Below, piece by piece: positions 26,035 to 34,961 of a DNA stretch of 64,000 nt. A program made the position numbers and the translations under genes. The stretch lies in contig OZ241737.1 of assembly GCA_965200885.1 (NCBI GenBank), forward strand, positions 2,170,001 through 2,234,000. Reading direction: 5' to 3'. Numbering within the stretch: position 1 is the first letter of the stretch; every line of letters begins with the position of its first letter. The DNA comes from MPNP01 sp026710155. GTDB taxonomy: Bacteria; Pseudomonadota; Alphaproteobacteria; Rhodobacterales; Rhodobacteraceae. The notes under the pieces were generated by a model that had not been told where the DNA came from, searched no databases, and saw only the letters and a list, made by a program, of their open reading frames with translations.

Positions 26035-26745
26035 ATGTTGATTTTCCCAACAATTCAATTAATGAACCGAGTTTGTGTAAGTCTTGAGCGAGGCGATACC
26101 AACAGACCGGTTGTTTGGCATATAGATCCAGTTGATAAAGCCACGGAATTTTTAAATGCCGGAGTTTCCTGGATCCATGTAACGGATTTTGATGCCATCG
26201 CCGGATCAGATAAAAACAGGGATCTGGTATTCAAAATCATACGACAGGCCAAGTTACCTGTTCAATACGGGGGTGGAGTGCGATCCGCCCTTCATGCCGA
26301 AGAGTGGATTGATGCTGGGGTTGGCAGGCTTGTTGTTGGAACCTTGGCTGTTCTGAATCCGGATTTGGTCAAGGAAATTGCCAAATTGCATCCAGATCAA
26401 ATCGTTATTTCCCTGGATATATGGCAAGGCAAGGTGATGATTCATGGTTGGCAAGAAGCGGGTCCAATTGAACCGGAGGATTTTATCAGGGCTTATGATC
26501 GAGTTCCCCTTGCCGGTATTATCATTACCGATATAGACGCCAATATTGAGGATTTGGACAGTACCCTTGAACAGTTGACATACCTTGCGGGAATTTCCAG
26601 TAGCCCAGTAATTGCCAGCGGTGTGATGAGAAGGGCAAACATAATTGAAAAATTGTCCACAATACCCAATGTTGAGGGTGTTATTGTAGGAACGGGACTT
26701 TACAACAAGAGTTTCGAATTGGAAGATGTGCTGAATGCCATCTAG
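26035..26745 (+). CDS. HisA/HisF-related TIM-barrel protein lacking catalytic Asp8
   Basis: A 236-residue protein of the HisA/HisF fold. HisA-like features: 'QYGGGVRSALHAEEWIDAGV' (first phosphate site), 'RLVVGTLAVLNPDLV', 'LDIWQGKVMIHGW' with the second catalytic Asp, and 'VIASGVMRR' (second phosphate site). The essential first-strand Asp of the 'PAIDL' motif is Gln8 here ('FPTIQLMNRV'). A histidine-biosynthetic isomerase needs that Asp, so a different reaction or a non-catalytic role is likely. It sits between acpP and fabF, a place where related alphaproteobacteria also seem to carry such a paralogue, by my recollection. Ribosome site GAGG upstream. Confidence 0.75.
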   Translation: MLIFPTIQLMNRVCVSLERGDTNRPVVWHIDPVDKATEFLNAGVSWIHVTDFDAIAGSDKNRDLVFKIIRQAKLPVQYGGGVRSALHAEEWIDAGVGRLVVGTLAVLNPDLVKEIAKLHPDQIVISLDIWQGKVMIHGWQEAGPIEPEDFIRAYDRVPLAGIIITDIDANIEDLDSTLEQLTYLAGISSSPVIASGVMRRANIIEKLSTIPNVEGVIVGTGLYNKSFELEDVLNAI

Positions 26746-26805
26746 GCGGAAATATTCATTTATTTCCATAAGATTAAAAACCAAACAAGAATTGGGGTTG
26801 GAAGA

Positions 26806-28059
26806 GTGGTAAGAAGAGTTGTTGTTACAGGTTTGGGATTGGTTACACCATTAGGTTGTGGAGTGGAAACCACCTGGAAAAATCTACTGGATGGTCAGGG
26901 AGCCTGTAAGACCATTACCAAGTTTGATGCATCCCATCTCATCACAAATTATGCTTGTGAGGTTCCTTCCGGTCCAAACGAGAGTTTCAATCCGGATGAT
27001 TGGATGCCTGTCAGGGACCAAAGGAAAATTGATGATTTCATCCTGTATTCCATGGTTGCTTCTGACCAGGCCATGGAAGATGCCGGCTGGAAACCGTCCA
27101 ATCTCGATGAACAATACCGGGCAGGGGTCTTGATCGGATCTGGCATCGGTGGACTTTCAACCATTGCTGAAACAACTTTGCAACTCAAGCAAAAGGGTCC
27201 AAGAAGGATTTCACCTTTTTTCATTCCCGGTTCACTCATTAACCTCGCCTCAGGTCAAGTATCCATTCGATATGATTTCAAGGGCCCCAATCAGTCAACG
27301 GTAACTGCCTGTGCAACTGGTGCCCATGCTCTGGGGGATGCAGCAAAAATCATCATGGCCGATGAGGCCGATGTCATGATTGCAGGTGGTTCTGAAAGCC
27401 CGATTTGCGAAATAGGGATAGCCGGCTTTAATGCCTGCAAGGCGCTTTCAACCAAGTGGCGTGAACAACCTGAAAGAGCCAGTCGTCCCTTTGACACTGA
27501 CAGGGATGGATTTGTCATGGGTGAAGGGGCAGGTATTGTCGTTCTTGAAGAGTTGGAGCATGCCAAAAACAGAGGTGCCAGGATTTATGCCGAGATGACA
27601 GGTTATGGTCTGTCTGGCGATGCCTATCACATCACGGCACCATCCGAGGACGGAAGTGGTGGCTTGAGGTCCATGGAGATGGCACTGAACAAGGCGAAAA
27701 TCAACGGTACTGATTTGGATTACATTAATGCCCACGGCACTTCAACCATGGCTGATAAAATAGAATTGGGTGCTATCAGCAAATTGCTTGGCTCCAAATT
27801 GGACAATGTATCAATTTCATCCACAAAATCCTCGATTGGCCATTTGCTGGGTGCTGCCGGTGCCGTTGAAGCCATATTTTCCATCCTGGCCATCAGGGAC
27901 CAGATGGTTCCTCCCACCATCAATCTGGAAAATCCCGTTGTCTCAGAAGAGTTCGATCTGGTCCCAAATCTGGCCAAGCAAAGGAATGTCAATCACGTGA
28001 TGTCAAATTCCTTCGGTTTTGGAGGGTCCAACGCAACATTAATTTTTTCCGAATTCTGA
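26806..28059 (+). CDS. fabF: 3-oxoacyl-ACP synthase II
   Basis: A 417-residue KAS II elongating enzyme, GTG start. Catalytic Cys169 in 'STVTACATGAHALGDAA', first His in 'INAHGTSTMADKIE', second in 'SSIGHLLGAAGA', and the closing 'NSFGFGGSNATLIF'. Condenses malonyl-ACP with acyl-ACP. Its stop is one base before mltG. Confidence 0.96.
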   Translation: MVRRVVVTGLGLVTPLGCGVETTWKNLLDGQGACKTITKFDASHLITNYACEVPSGPNESFNPDDWMPVRDQRKIDDFILYSMVASDQAMEDAGWKPSNLDEQYRAGVLIGSGIGGLSTIAETTLQLKQKGPRRISPFFIPGSLINLASGQVSIRYDFKGPNQSTVTACATGAHALGDAAKIIMADEADVMIAGGSESPICEIGIAGFNACKALSTKWREQPERASRPFDTDRDGFVMGEGAGIVVLEELEHAKNRGARIYAEMTGYGLSGDAYHITAPSEDGSGGLRSMEMALNKAKINGTDLDYINAHGTSTMADKIELGAISKLLGSKLDNVSISSTKSSIGHLLGAAGAVEAIFSILAIRDQMVPPTINLENPVVSEEFDLVPNLAKQRNVNHVMSNSFGFGGSNATLIFSEF

Positions 28060-28060
28060 A

Positions 28061-29203
28061 ATGTCCTTAAAATCCTTTCCTTCGGAGATAATCACCTTTC
28101 TCTTGGTTCTTGCCATTGCCGGAGCAGGTTTGGTATTTTATGCAACAACCAAATTCAATGAAACAGGACCCCTTGAAGATGCCATTTACTTTAGCATTGA
28201 AAAAGGGGCGAATATGGGAGAAATCACCAACAGCCTCCATGAAGAAGGAATCATAGACAGCAAGTTGTTTTTTCAAATTGGAACCTATTTGGAAAGCAAG
28301 CAAAACCAGCTTAATTTTGGATTTTTCGAGATTCCCCAAAACGCTTCCATGGCTGCTGTATTATCTATTATTACAAAGCCAGGTCATGATCTCCACAAAT
28401 ATTCAATCAAATTGATAATTTTCGGCAAAGGCACTCTTGTTCGAGTTAGTGAGAGGGCACCTGTTGAGGGCAGTTATACGGAATTATACTCAGCAAATCA
28501 CGATGGGGAGCTGCCTTCGGATATACAATCCATACTGGAAAATGACTTTCCGTTTCTCATTTCGGCCACCGTTATCGAGGGATTAACCAGCTGGCAAATT
28601 GTCAATTCACTAAAGGATGCACCATTTTTTGCTGGTAATATTGAAGGTATCCCGCCAGAGGGTTCTTTGGCTCCCAATACTTATTTGATCGAATACCCGA
28701 CTGATCGAACAGAATTTTTGAATCGGCTGGTATCAAATCAAACCCGCATTTTGCAGGAAGAATGGAATAACAGGCCAGCCAATACCCAACTGAAATCCCC
28801 TGATGAAGTATTAATTCTGGCATCAATAATCGAAAAGGAAACAGGTTTGATCAATGAGAAGGCATTGGTTTCTTCGGTTTTTTCAAATCGTCTTGACAAG
28901 CGCATGCTTTTACAAACTGATCCGACCCTGATCTATGGCCTCACCGAAGGAAAGGGATATTTGGGCAGAGGGCTTCGTCAAAGTGAGTTGGAAAAGGATA
29001 CGCCTTACAACACTTACCTTCATCCCGGCTTGCCACCAACACCCATATCCAATCCATCACGTCTGTCGATTCATGCTGCCCTGCATCCCGAGGATAGCGA
29101 TTATCTTTTTTTCGTAGCAAACGGGAAGGGCGGTCATGCATTTGCAAAAAGCTATTCCGAGCACAGGAAAAACGTCCAAGCCTGGAGAGCAATGAACAAT
29201 TAG
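28061..29203 (+). CDS. mltG: endolytic murein transglycosylase
   Basis: A 380-residue MltG/YceG protein. One N-terminal membrane helix (about residues 8-28), then the LysM-like subdomain ('ISIEKGANMGEITNSLHEEG') and the YceG domain with the catalytic glutamate in 'ILASIIEKETG' and 'LLQTDPTLIYGL'. The closing 'PTPISNPSRLSIHAAL' with 'YLFFVANGKGGHAF' is diagnostic. It cleaves nascent glycan strands to set their length. It follows fabF by one base, a conserved arrangement. Confidence 0.95.
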   Translation: MSLKSFPSEIITFLLVLAIAGAGLVFYATTKFNETGPLEDAIYFSIEKGANMGEITNSLHEEGIIDSKLFFQIGTYLESKQNQLNFGFFEIPQNASMAAVLSIITKPGHDLHKYSIKLIIFGKGTLVRVSERAPVEGSYTELYSANHDGELPSDIQSILENDFPFLISATVIEGLTSWQIVNSLKDAPFFAGNIEGIPPEGSLAPNTYLIEYPTDRTEFLNRLVSNQTRILQEEWNNRPANTQLKSPDEVLILASIIEKETGLINEKALVSSVFSNRLDKRMLLQTDPTLIYGLTEGKGYLGRGLRQSELEKDTPYNTYLHPGLPPTPISNPSRLSIHAALHPEDSDYLFFVANGKGGHAFAKSYSEHRKNVQAWRAMNN

Positions 29204-29303
29204 GATGTGGTGTTATACCAAATGGATTGATTCATGGCCAAAATTGCTCAATGCTCTATCAAATCATCAGCCGTGGGTGAGAGAGTACTGTTAAAATAAA
29301 TTC

Positions 29304-30395
29304 CTACCGATAATAGAGTGATTTTCCTTCGTGAAAGACCTGTACTTTGTTGGGTTCAGCTGTAAGCCTGACTGTCTCACCCCGAAGGCCACTGTGTATT
29401 CCAGCCAACTTTCCAATTATCGGATCACCGCCTTTCTGGGCTTTGAAATAGAGTTGTGTGACTTCACCAAGTGCCTCAACTATATCCACTTCCCCTTCAA
29501 AGATATAATCCCCTTTTGTCTCTGAAAAATCTTCTGGTCGGACACCTACATTGACCTTCAAATTTTCATCTGAACTTTTCGAGGGTGCATCAGATACAGC
29601 AACGCCACCACCAGCTATGCGAACGGTTGTCTGTTTGCCTGTTGCAATGATTTTTCCAGGTAATAGGTTCATGGCCGGCGAACCGATGAACTGAGCAACA
29701 AACTCGTTCTCGGGTCGTTCATAAAGTTGAAGTGGATTGCCGACCTGTCCAATACCTTCACCTACAGTCAGTACAACGATGCGGTCCGCAAGAGTCATCG
29801 CTTCGACCTGGTCATGGGTTACATAAATCATTGTTGAATCAGGCATCTGTTCCTTCAGCTGGGCAATCTCTATTCGGGTTGCAACACGCAAAGCTGCATC
29901 CAAATTCGACAGCGGTTCATCAAACAGGTAAACCTTGGGATCACGCACAATGGAACGGCCAATCGCAACCCGCTGTCTTTGACCACCAGACAGTGCTTTG
30001 GGCAAACGGTCAAGAAAAGGTTCCAGTTGTAAAATCCTTGCCGCGCGGTCTACTGATTCAGTTATTTCCTGAGGGCTTTTCTTTGCAAGTTTCAAGGCAA
30101 AACTCATGTTTTCACGGACAGTCATGTGAGGATATAGGGCATATGATTGAAAAACCATTGCTATACCGCGCTGTGCAGGTGGAACATCGTTCACATGTTC
30201 GTGGTCAATCTCAAGCCTGCCACTGGTGATGGTTTCCAGACCGGCAATCATCCTCAACAATGTGGATTTACCGCATCCCGAAGGACCAACAAACACAATC
30301 AATTCACCTTTCTCTATGTCAAGGTTGATGTCCTTGAGTACATGAACCTTACCTCCATAAATCTTGTTAACATCAGTTAATTTGATATCAGCCAT
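29304..30395 (-). CDS. aglK: sugar ABC transporter ATP-binding protein (MalK/UgpC type)
   Basis: A 363-residue ATPase. Walker A GPSGCGKST at 38-46, Q-loop in 'MVFQSYALYPHMT', signature LSGGQRQR, Walker B 'VYLFDEPLSNLD', H-loop 'VTHDQ', then the C-terminal OB-fold regulatory domain (TOBE, 'VGVRPEDF'). It powers the permeases encoded upstream on the same strand. A 175-bp gap separates it from aglG, in which I find no gene. The length and motifs are normal for CUT1-family sugar importers. Confidence 0.93.
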   Translation of the reverse strand: MADIKLTDVNKIYGGKVHVLKDINLDIEKGELIVFVGPSGCGKSTLLRMIAGLETITSGRLEIDHEHVNDVPPAQRGIAMVFQSYALYPHMTVRENMSFALKLAKKSPQEITESVDRAARILQLEPFLDRLPKALSGGQRQRVAIGRSIVRDPKVYLFDEPLSNLDAALRVATRIEIAQLKEQMPDSTMIYVTHDQVEAMTLADRIVVLTVGEGIGQVGNPLQLYERPENEFVAQFIGSPAMNLLPGKIIATGKQTTVRIAGGGVAVSDAPSKSSDENLKVNVGVRPEDFSETKGDYIFEGEVDIVEALGEVTQLYFKAQKGGDPIIGKLAGIHSGLRGETVRLTAEPNKVQVFHEGKSLYYR

Positions 30396-30570
30396 TTACC
30401 TCTCCTTTTTTCCTGAAACCCTGGCAAAATGGTTTTCAGGTGCCAAGTGAACCTGTGTTTCTGCACCAATAACGTTACCAATCAGGAGCCAGAAATGCCC
30501 TGGTGTTTTGATTGCAGTTTTGTATACGATACAAGTCATCAACATAGCCGGTCAAACATGCATCATGGTC

Positions 30571-31722
30571 TTACTTCACGGAACCGGCAAGCAAGCCTCG
30601 GACCAGATATCTTTGCATCGTAAAAAACACAATCAATGGCACTGCGATTGATACGAAAGCAGCCGTTGCAAGAATTTCCCAGTTTCCACCCCGCGTCCCA
30701 AGCAATTCGACAATCTGGTTGGTCATGACGGTGGTTTCCCCTGTGGCATCAATGAGGAATACCCGCGCAACAAGCAAATCATTCCAGGTCCAAAGGAACT
30801 GAAAAATGGCAAAGGACGCCATGGCCGGAAAACTCAGTGGAATGATGATCTTGGTAAAGATCTGAAAATCCGTTGCACCATCCACTTTTGCGTTCTCGAT
30901 TATATCTCGCGGCAATCCCACCATGTAGTTTCGCAAAAGATAAACCGCCAATGGGAGTCCAAAACCGGTATGTGCCATCCATGTACCGAGATAACCTTTA
31001 CCAATCCCTATATTATTGTGAAATTGCAAGAGGGGGATAAGTGCAAGCTGGAGTGGAACGACCAGAAGTCCGACTACGCTTGCAATTAAAATCGCCCGGC
31101 CCGGAAATTGCATCCAGGCAAGAGCATAAGCTGCAAAGGCCGCTATAACAATGGGAATTATAGTTGCTGGAATTGTTACAGTCAGTGTATTGAAAAAGGT
31201 CTTGGCCATTCCGTCAGTACTGTCTCCACTGAACAACACGCGTTCATAGTTATCAGTTGTAAAATCAGGAGGAGAAACAACCGTAGCGAATACGCGCTTT
31301 CCACGACCCGACAACTGCTCTTCATTGCCTTTCCACGAGTATGTGCCTTCACTGTCAACAGTAATACTCTCGCCGTCTCCAAGATCAACCAAATCACCTG
31401 GAGCGTAGGCTTCAACTTCCCGTGATGAGGTGCCCCAGGCTATAACCTCTTTTTCCTCATCTGCAGCAAAAAGGTCACCAGTCACCGCAAAGGCACTGTT
31501 TTCCTCAATCCTAAAATCATCAGGGTCAACAGTACGAATAACCGTGCGCTGTTCCGATGAGAACACTGAAGCCCACCAACCTGAACTGGATATCTGGTCG
31601 GCTGTTCTGAATGATGATACCAAAAGACCTACTGTGGGAAACAGCCATAGTGCAACCAGCAAAACCGCTGAAATATGTACAGCCCAAGTTAGCTTTGAAC
31701 TTGTACCCGCCATTCCATCCAT
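30571..31722 (-). CDS. aglG: sugar ABC permease (AglG type)
   Basis: A 383-residue inner-membrane permease. A first helix (residues 12-32) is followed by a large extracytoplasmic insert of about 120 residues, as in AglG of alpha-glucoside systems, then five helices. The EAA-like coupling loop 'GLPRDIIENAKVDGATDFQI' is clear. The start codon is the last base of the aglF stop region (1-base overlap). Pairs with AglF. Confidence 0.88.
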   Translation of the reverse strand: MDGMAGTSSKLTWAVHISAVLLVALWLFPTVGLLVSSFRTADQISSSGWWASVFSSEQRTVIRTVDPDDFRIEENSAFAVTGDLFAADEEKEVIAWGTSSREVEAYAPGDLVDLGDGESITVDSEGTYSWKGNEEQLSGRGKRVFATVVSPPDFTTDNYERVLFSGDSTDGMAKTFFNTLTVTIPATIIPIVIAAFAAYALAWMQFPGRAILIASVVGLLVVPLQLALIPLLQFHNNIGIGKGYLGTWMAHTGFGLPLAVYLLRNYMVGLPRDIIENAKVDGATDFQIFTKIIIPLSFPAMASFAIFQFLWTWNDLLVARVFLIDATGETTVMTNQIVELLGTRGGNWEILATAAFVSIAVPLIVFFTMQRYLVRGLLAGSVK

Positions 31723-32957
31723 TATTGCATTTCCTTCCTTGCGTTATATACATTCCAAATCAAAATAGGAGATACCAGTAACATTATGATAATGGCACTG
31801 GCAGAGCCTACTCCCCAGTCGTTGGCCCTAAAGAGTTTGTCAAACATGTAATTTGCCAAAACCTGTGTTTCCCATTGACCATTTGTCATGGCAAAAACAA
31901 TATCAAAGATCTTCAGTACCACAAGTGTGATGGTTGTCCAGACAACAACAATCGTTCCTGTAATCTGAGGCACCTTGATTCCAAAAAACACCTGAAAGGG
32001 ATTGGCACCATCAACAATAGCCGCCTCGACAGTTTCTTCGGGAATACCACGAAGGGCAGCAGAGAGAATCACCATCGCAAATCCAGTTTGAATCCATATC
32101 AACACAATCATCAAAAAGAAATTGTTCCAGAATGGAAGTGTAAGCCATTGTTGAGGTTCACCATATGGAAGACTTGAACTCATGATTCCTACGGCCAAAA
32201 GTAGGGAACGGACTATGATATACGCAGTGATGACAACAGCAATCAAGCGAGCTATCGCCATCAACCCGCCACCCTGGTTTGTCTCACCAGGCAAAAGTGG
32301 TTTTAATGTCAACCATCCGATATAGGAAACAATTCCTGCAAAACTCAGTACTATAATTCCCGGAAGTAACTTAAGAAACAAAAACGACCCCATGCCTCCC
32401 TCGAATTGAAGCCAAACGGCGTTTAAAACACCGATTTGTGCCTGGTCAACGGGTCGGGCATCATAAATAAGCTTGAATATGACGGCAGCACCGACAAAGG
32501 AAATTGCCATAGGCATGAAAATAATTGATTTGGCAATGTTTCCCCAGGCAATACGGTCTGTCAACTGGGCTGATAACAGGCCGAATGCTGTAGATACAGC
32601 CGGGACAACAATCAACCAAAGCATGTTGTTAACCATGGCTTCCCAGAATTTGGGTTCATTAAACATTTGATTATAATTGGCCAATCCAACAAAGGCATTA
32701 TCCTGTGACCGGTCAGTCAAACTCAACCAGAGCGTCGAGAACACAGGATAGGCGAGATACAAACCAAGCGCAATGATTGCCGGTAGCAGAAACAACCAAG
32801 GGCGTACAGCATTGGCCCTGTTTATATTTCGTCCCGCATCATTCTTTTTTGGAGGAAAAATGACTTTATCAAGTATTTGATTCGAAAAATAGAAGTAGCC
32901 CAGGCATCCGCCAACGCCAATGATGATGGTAATCAGACCTTGTAGTGCAGGATGCAT
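31722..32957 (-). CDS. aglF: sugar ABC permease (AglF type)
   Basis: A 411-residue permease with about eight membrane segments. 'FLLPAIIALGLYLAYPVFST' opens the conserved region and 'GIPEETVEAAIVDGANPFQVF' is the coupling loop that contacts the ATPase. A central insert (LKPLLPGETNQGGG region) is larger than in MalF, as in AglF proteins. Ribosome site 'AGGAGAAA' before the ATG. A strong stem-loop lies between this gene and the binding-protein gene upstream. Confidence 0.88.
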   Translation of the reverse strand: MHPALQGLITIIIGVGGCLGYFYFSNQILDKVIFPPKKNDAGRNINRANAVRPWLFLLPAIIALGLYLAYPVFSTLWLSLTDRSQDNAFVGLANYNQMFNEPKFWEAMVNNMLWLIVVPAVSTAFGLLSAQLTDRIAWGNIAKSIIFMPMAISFVGAAVIFKLIYDARPVDQAQIGVLNAVWLQFEGGMGSFLFLKLLPGIIVLSFAGIVSYIGWLTLKPLLPGETNQGGGLMAIARLIAVVITAYIIVRSLLLAVGIMSSSLPYGEPQQWLTLPFWNNFFLMIVLIWIQTGFAMVILSAALRGIPEETVEAAIVDGANPFQVFFGIKVPQITGTIVVVWTTITLVVLKIFDIVFAMTNGQWETQVLANYMFDKLFRANDWGVGSASAIIIMLLVSPILIWNVYNARKEMQ

Positions 32958-32995
32958 CTTTTTCTCCTAGTTCCAAATTAATTTCATTGGTAATC

Positions 32996-33023
32996 GTGTC
33001 GCCAGCACGATAACTGGCGACAC
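32996..33023 (-). promoter_or_regulatory. 10-bp intercistronic stem-loop after the binding-protein gene
   Basis: GTGTCGCCAG and CTGGCGACAC form a perfect 10-bp stem with an 8-base loop, 11 bp past the aglE stop and 39 bp before aglF. It lacks a T-run, so it is more likely an mRNA-stabilising or partial-termination element that raises binding-protein output relative to the permeases, as known for malE-malF. Confidence 0.7.
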
Positions 33024-33033
33024 GCAAACAACT

Positions 33034-34392
33034 TTACTTCAGTGAGTCCCAGGAGGTTTGGATATCGGATGCAACATCCGAAGCTGATGTGCCCCCGGAA
33101 TAATCAACCATTCCAGTCCAAAATGAACCGGCACCCACACCACCAGGCATGAGGTCTGAGCCGTCAAACCGGAAAGTTGTCGCTCCAAGAAGGATGTCGT
33201 TCATTTTTGCGACGGTTTCATCGGCAAAGAGATCTTTATTGACACCTGTGTGTGGAGTCATAAAGCCTCCTCTAGCCATCCAGATTTCGTTGGCAATCGG
33301 GGTCTGAAGAAATTTGACCAATCCATGGGCAGCAGGACTTTCGTTGGTAATTGCCCACAATGTCCCCCCCCCAAGAACTGGACTGCCAAGATCCTTGGAT
33401 TCATATGCAGGGAAGTAGAAGAAATCGGCATCAAGCCCAACTTCTACATCTTCAGGAAAGAAAGCGGGTATGAATGAAGCCTGACGATGCAAGTAACATT
33501 GTGGTGGTGAAGTAAACATTCCCTTGGGCGAATCACGGAAATCAGTCGCAGCCACTGCCGCAGTTCCACCTGTAACAAAATCGTCATTGCGAGCGAAGAA
33601 TCCAAACTCCTCAATGGCATCGATAACTCTCGGGTCATCAAATGGAATTTCGTTGGTGACCCACTGGTCATAGACATCCACATCATGGAGTCGCAACATC
33701 ATGTCTTCAACCCAGTCGGTTGCCGGCCATCCTGTTGCACCGCCGGAACCCAATCCGATACACCAGGGTGTTTCACCATCGGCAACAATCTGATCTGTTA
33801 GTGCTTTCAATTCCTCCATTGAAGTGGGGACCTCATATCCGGCATCTTCGAAATTTTCAGGTACATACCAAACCAGTGACTTAACATCAGTCTTGTATAT
33901 TAACGCGTATAATTCTTTGTCACCGTCTGGACCATTGAAACTACCGAGATCAACCCAAGACTGACCAGCGGCATGGTTTTCAACGATCCACTGTTCAGTA
34001 CCCTCCTCAAGCGGGGTCAGGAAGCCCCTGCTTGCCAGATTGGCAGCGAGACCTGGCTGTGGAAATACCGCAATATTTGGCGCTGAACCTGCTTCCGTAT
34101 CAACAAGTATCTGTTGCTCAAAACTGTCGGATCCCACATATCGAACATCTGCCCCAGTTGCTGCCCCAAAATAAGCAAGCACTATCTCTACATTGGCTTG
34201 GTCTGGTCCAAGCCAGGGACCAAAGATTGTAATTTGTTCGCCACTGTAATCATGTTGATCAGCATAGTCAGTGTAACTATTCCAGGTAAAATCTCCCTCA
34301 CCAACGGGAAAATGCAAATCCTGCGCTCCTGCTGTAAATGCAAACAGACATCCTGCAGCCATACCAGTAAGGTGTAAAGTTTTGGTTTTCAT
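33034..34392 (-). CDS. aglE: sugar ABC transporter substrate-binding protein (AglE type)
   Basis: A 452-residue periplasmic protein from the ATG at 34392, which has GGAGG 9 bases upstream; a frame open to 34413 lacks this. Signal peptide of about 24 residues ending in FTAGAQ. The remainder is a CUT1-type solute-binding domain ('ITIFGPWLGPDQ', 'IVADGETPWCIGLGSGGATG', 'PVLGGGTLWAI'). AglE-like proteins bind di- or oligo-glucosides. The GGG codons of LGGG come from a G9 tract (33364-33372), an unusual homopolymer in a coding gene. Facing a LacI-GH1 gene, the ligand is more likely a beta-glucoside, but an alpha-glucoside cannot be excluded. Confidence 0.9.
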   Translation of the reverse strand: MKTKTLHLTGMAAGCLFAFTAGAQDLHFPVGEGDFTWNSYTDYADQHDYSGEQITIFGPWLGPDQANVEIVLAYFGAATGADVRYVGSDSFEQQILVDTEAGSAPNIAVFPQPGLAANLASRGFLTPLEEGTEQWIVENHAAGQSWVDLGSFNGPDGDKELYALIYKTDVKSLVWYVPENFEDAGYEVPTSMEELKALTDQIVADGETPWCIGLGSGGATGWPATDWVEDMMLRLHDVDVYDQWVTNEIPFDDPRVIDAIEEFGFFARNDDFVTGGTAAVAATDFRDSPKGMFTSPPQCYLHRQASFIPAFFPEDVEVGLDADFFYFPAYESKDLGSPVLGGGTLWAITNESPAAHGLVKFLQTPIANEIWMARGGFMTPHTGVNKDLFADETVAKMNDILLGATTFRFDGSDLMPGGVGAGSFWTGMVDYSGGTSASDVASDIQTSWDSLK

Positions 34393-34501
34393 CTTCAATT
34401 TCCTCCAAAGCAAAAAAAATCATTCAATCTTGTGAATTGCCAAGATTTAAACACTACCAATTCACCATATCATAATCTTTTGCAAACTTAAATAAAATAA
34501 C

Positions 34502-34517
34502 TTCAAAGCCCTTTAAA
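34502..34517. promoter_or_regulatory. second, weaker LacI-type palindrome
   Basis: TTCAAAGCCCTTTAAA, an imperfect 16-base palindrome matching the arms of the site at 34570-34585 with one arm base changed. It lies 68 bp from that site, closer to the transporter. Confidence 0.4.
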
Positions 34518-34569
34518 TTTTAAAATCTTTAAATTTTATATACTCTTTATACAAAGAAGTAAAATTATT

Positions 34570-34585
34570 TTCAAATCGCTTTGAA
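34570..34585. promoter_or_regulatory. LacI-family operator candidate
   Basis: TTCAAATCGCTTTGAA: arms TTCAAA/TTTGAA are perfect inverted repeats and the exact centre is CG, the hallmark of LacI/GalR operators. It lies between the divergent aglE and LacI-GH1 genes, so the fused regulator probably controls both directions. Confidence 0.6.
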
Positions 34586-34961
34586 TTCAAACTTTCTGGC
34601 TACCGACAGGTAGTTCAGGAAAATAATTCTTGGCCTGTCCCATCAACAGGGGGATTGAAGGAAAGGATAAAATGGTGTTGATGACCATGCTTAAATGCAA
34701 TCATTCTCCCCTCATCATAACGGGCTGGAACCAATTGCAAACAACACGCTGGCAATCAATTTCATCACAGAAAGATTTCTGGAAAGGATACCTCTGATTA
34801 CATGTTTACTGAGACCGATCCTGCAGTATTTCCTGAAAATGAAGTGTCGGAAGACCAATTGTATCAACAGTCATTCTCACCTAAAATTCGACGCCATCCA
34901 AGGGTCCCGAACAATTGCATTGGTATCAAATATATTTTTGAAATAATTTGATCTGACGACC

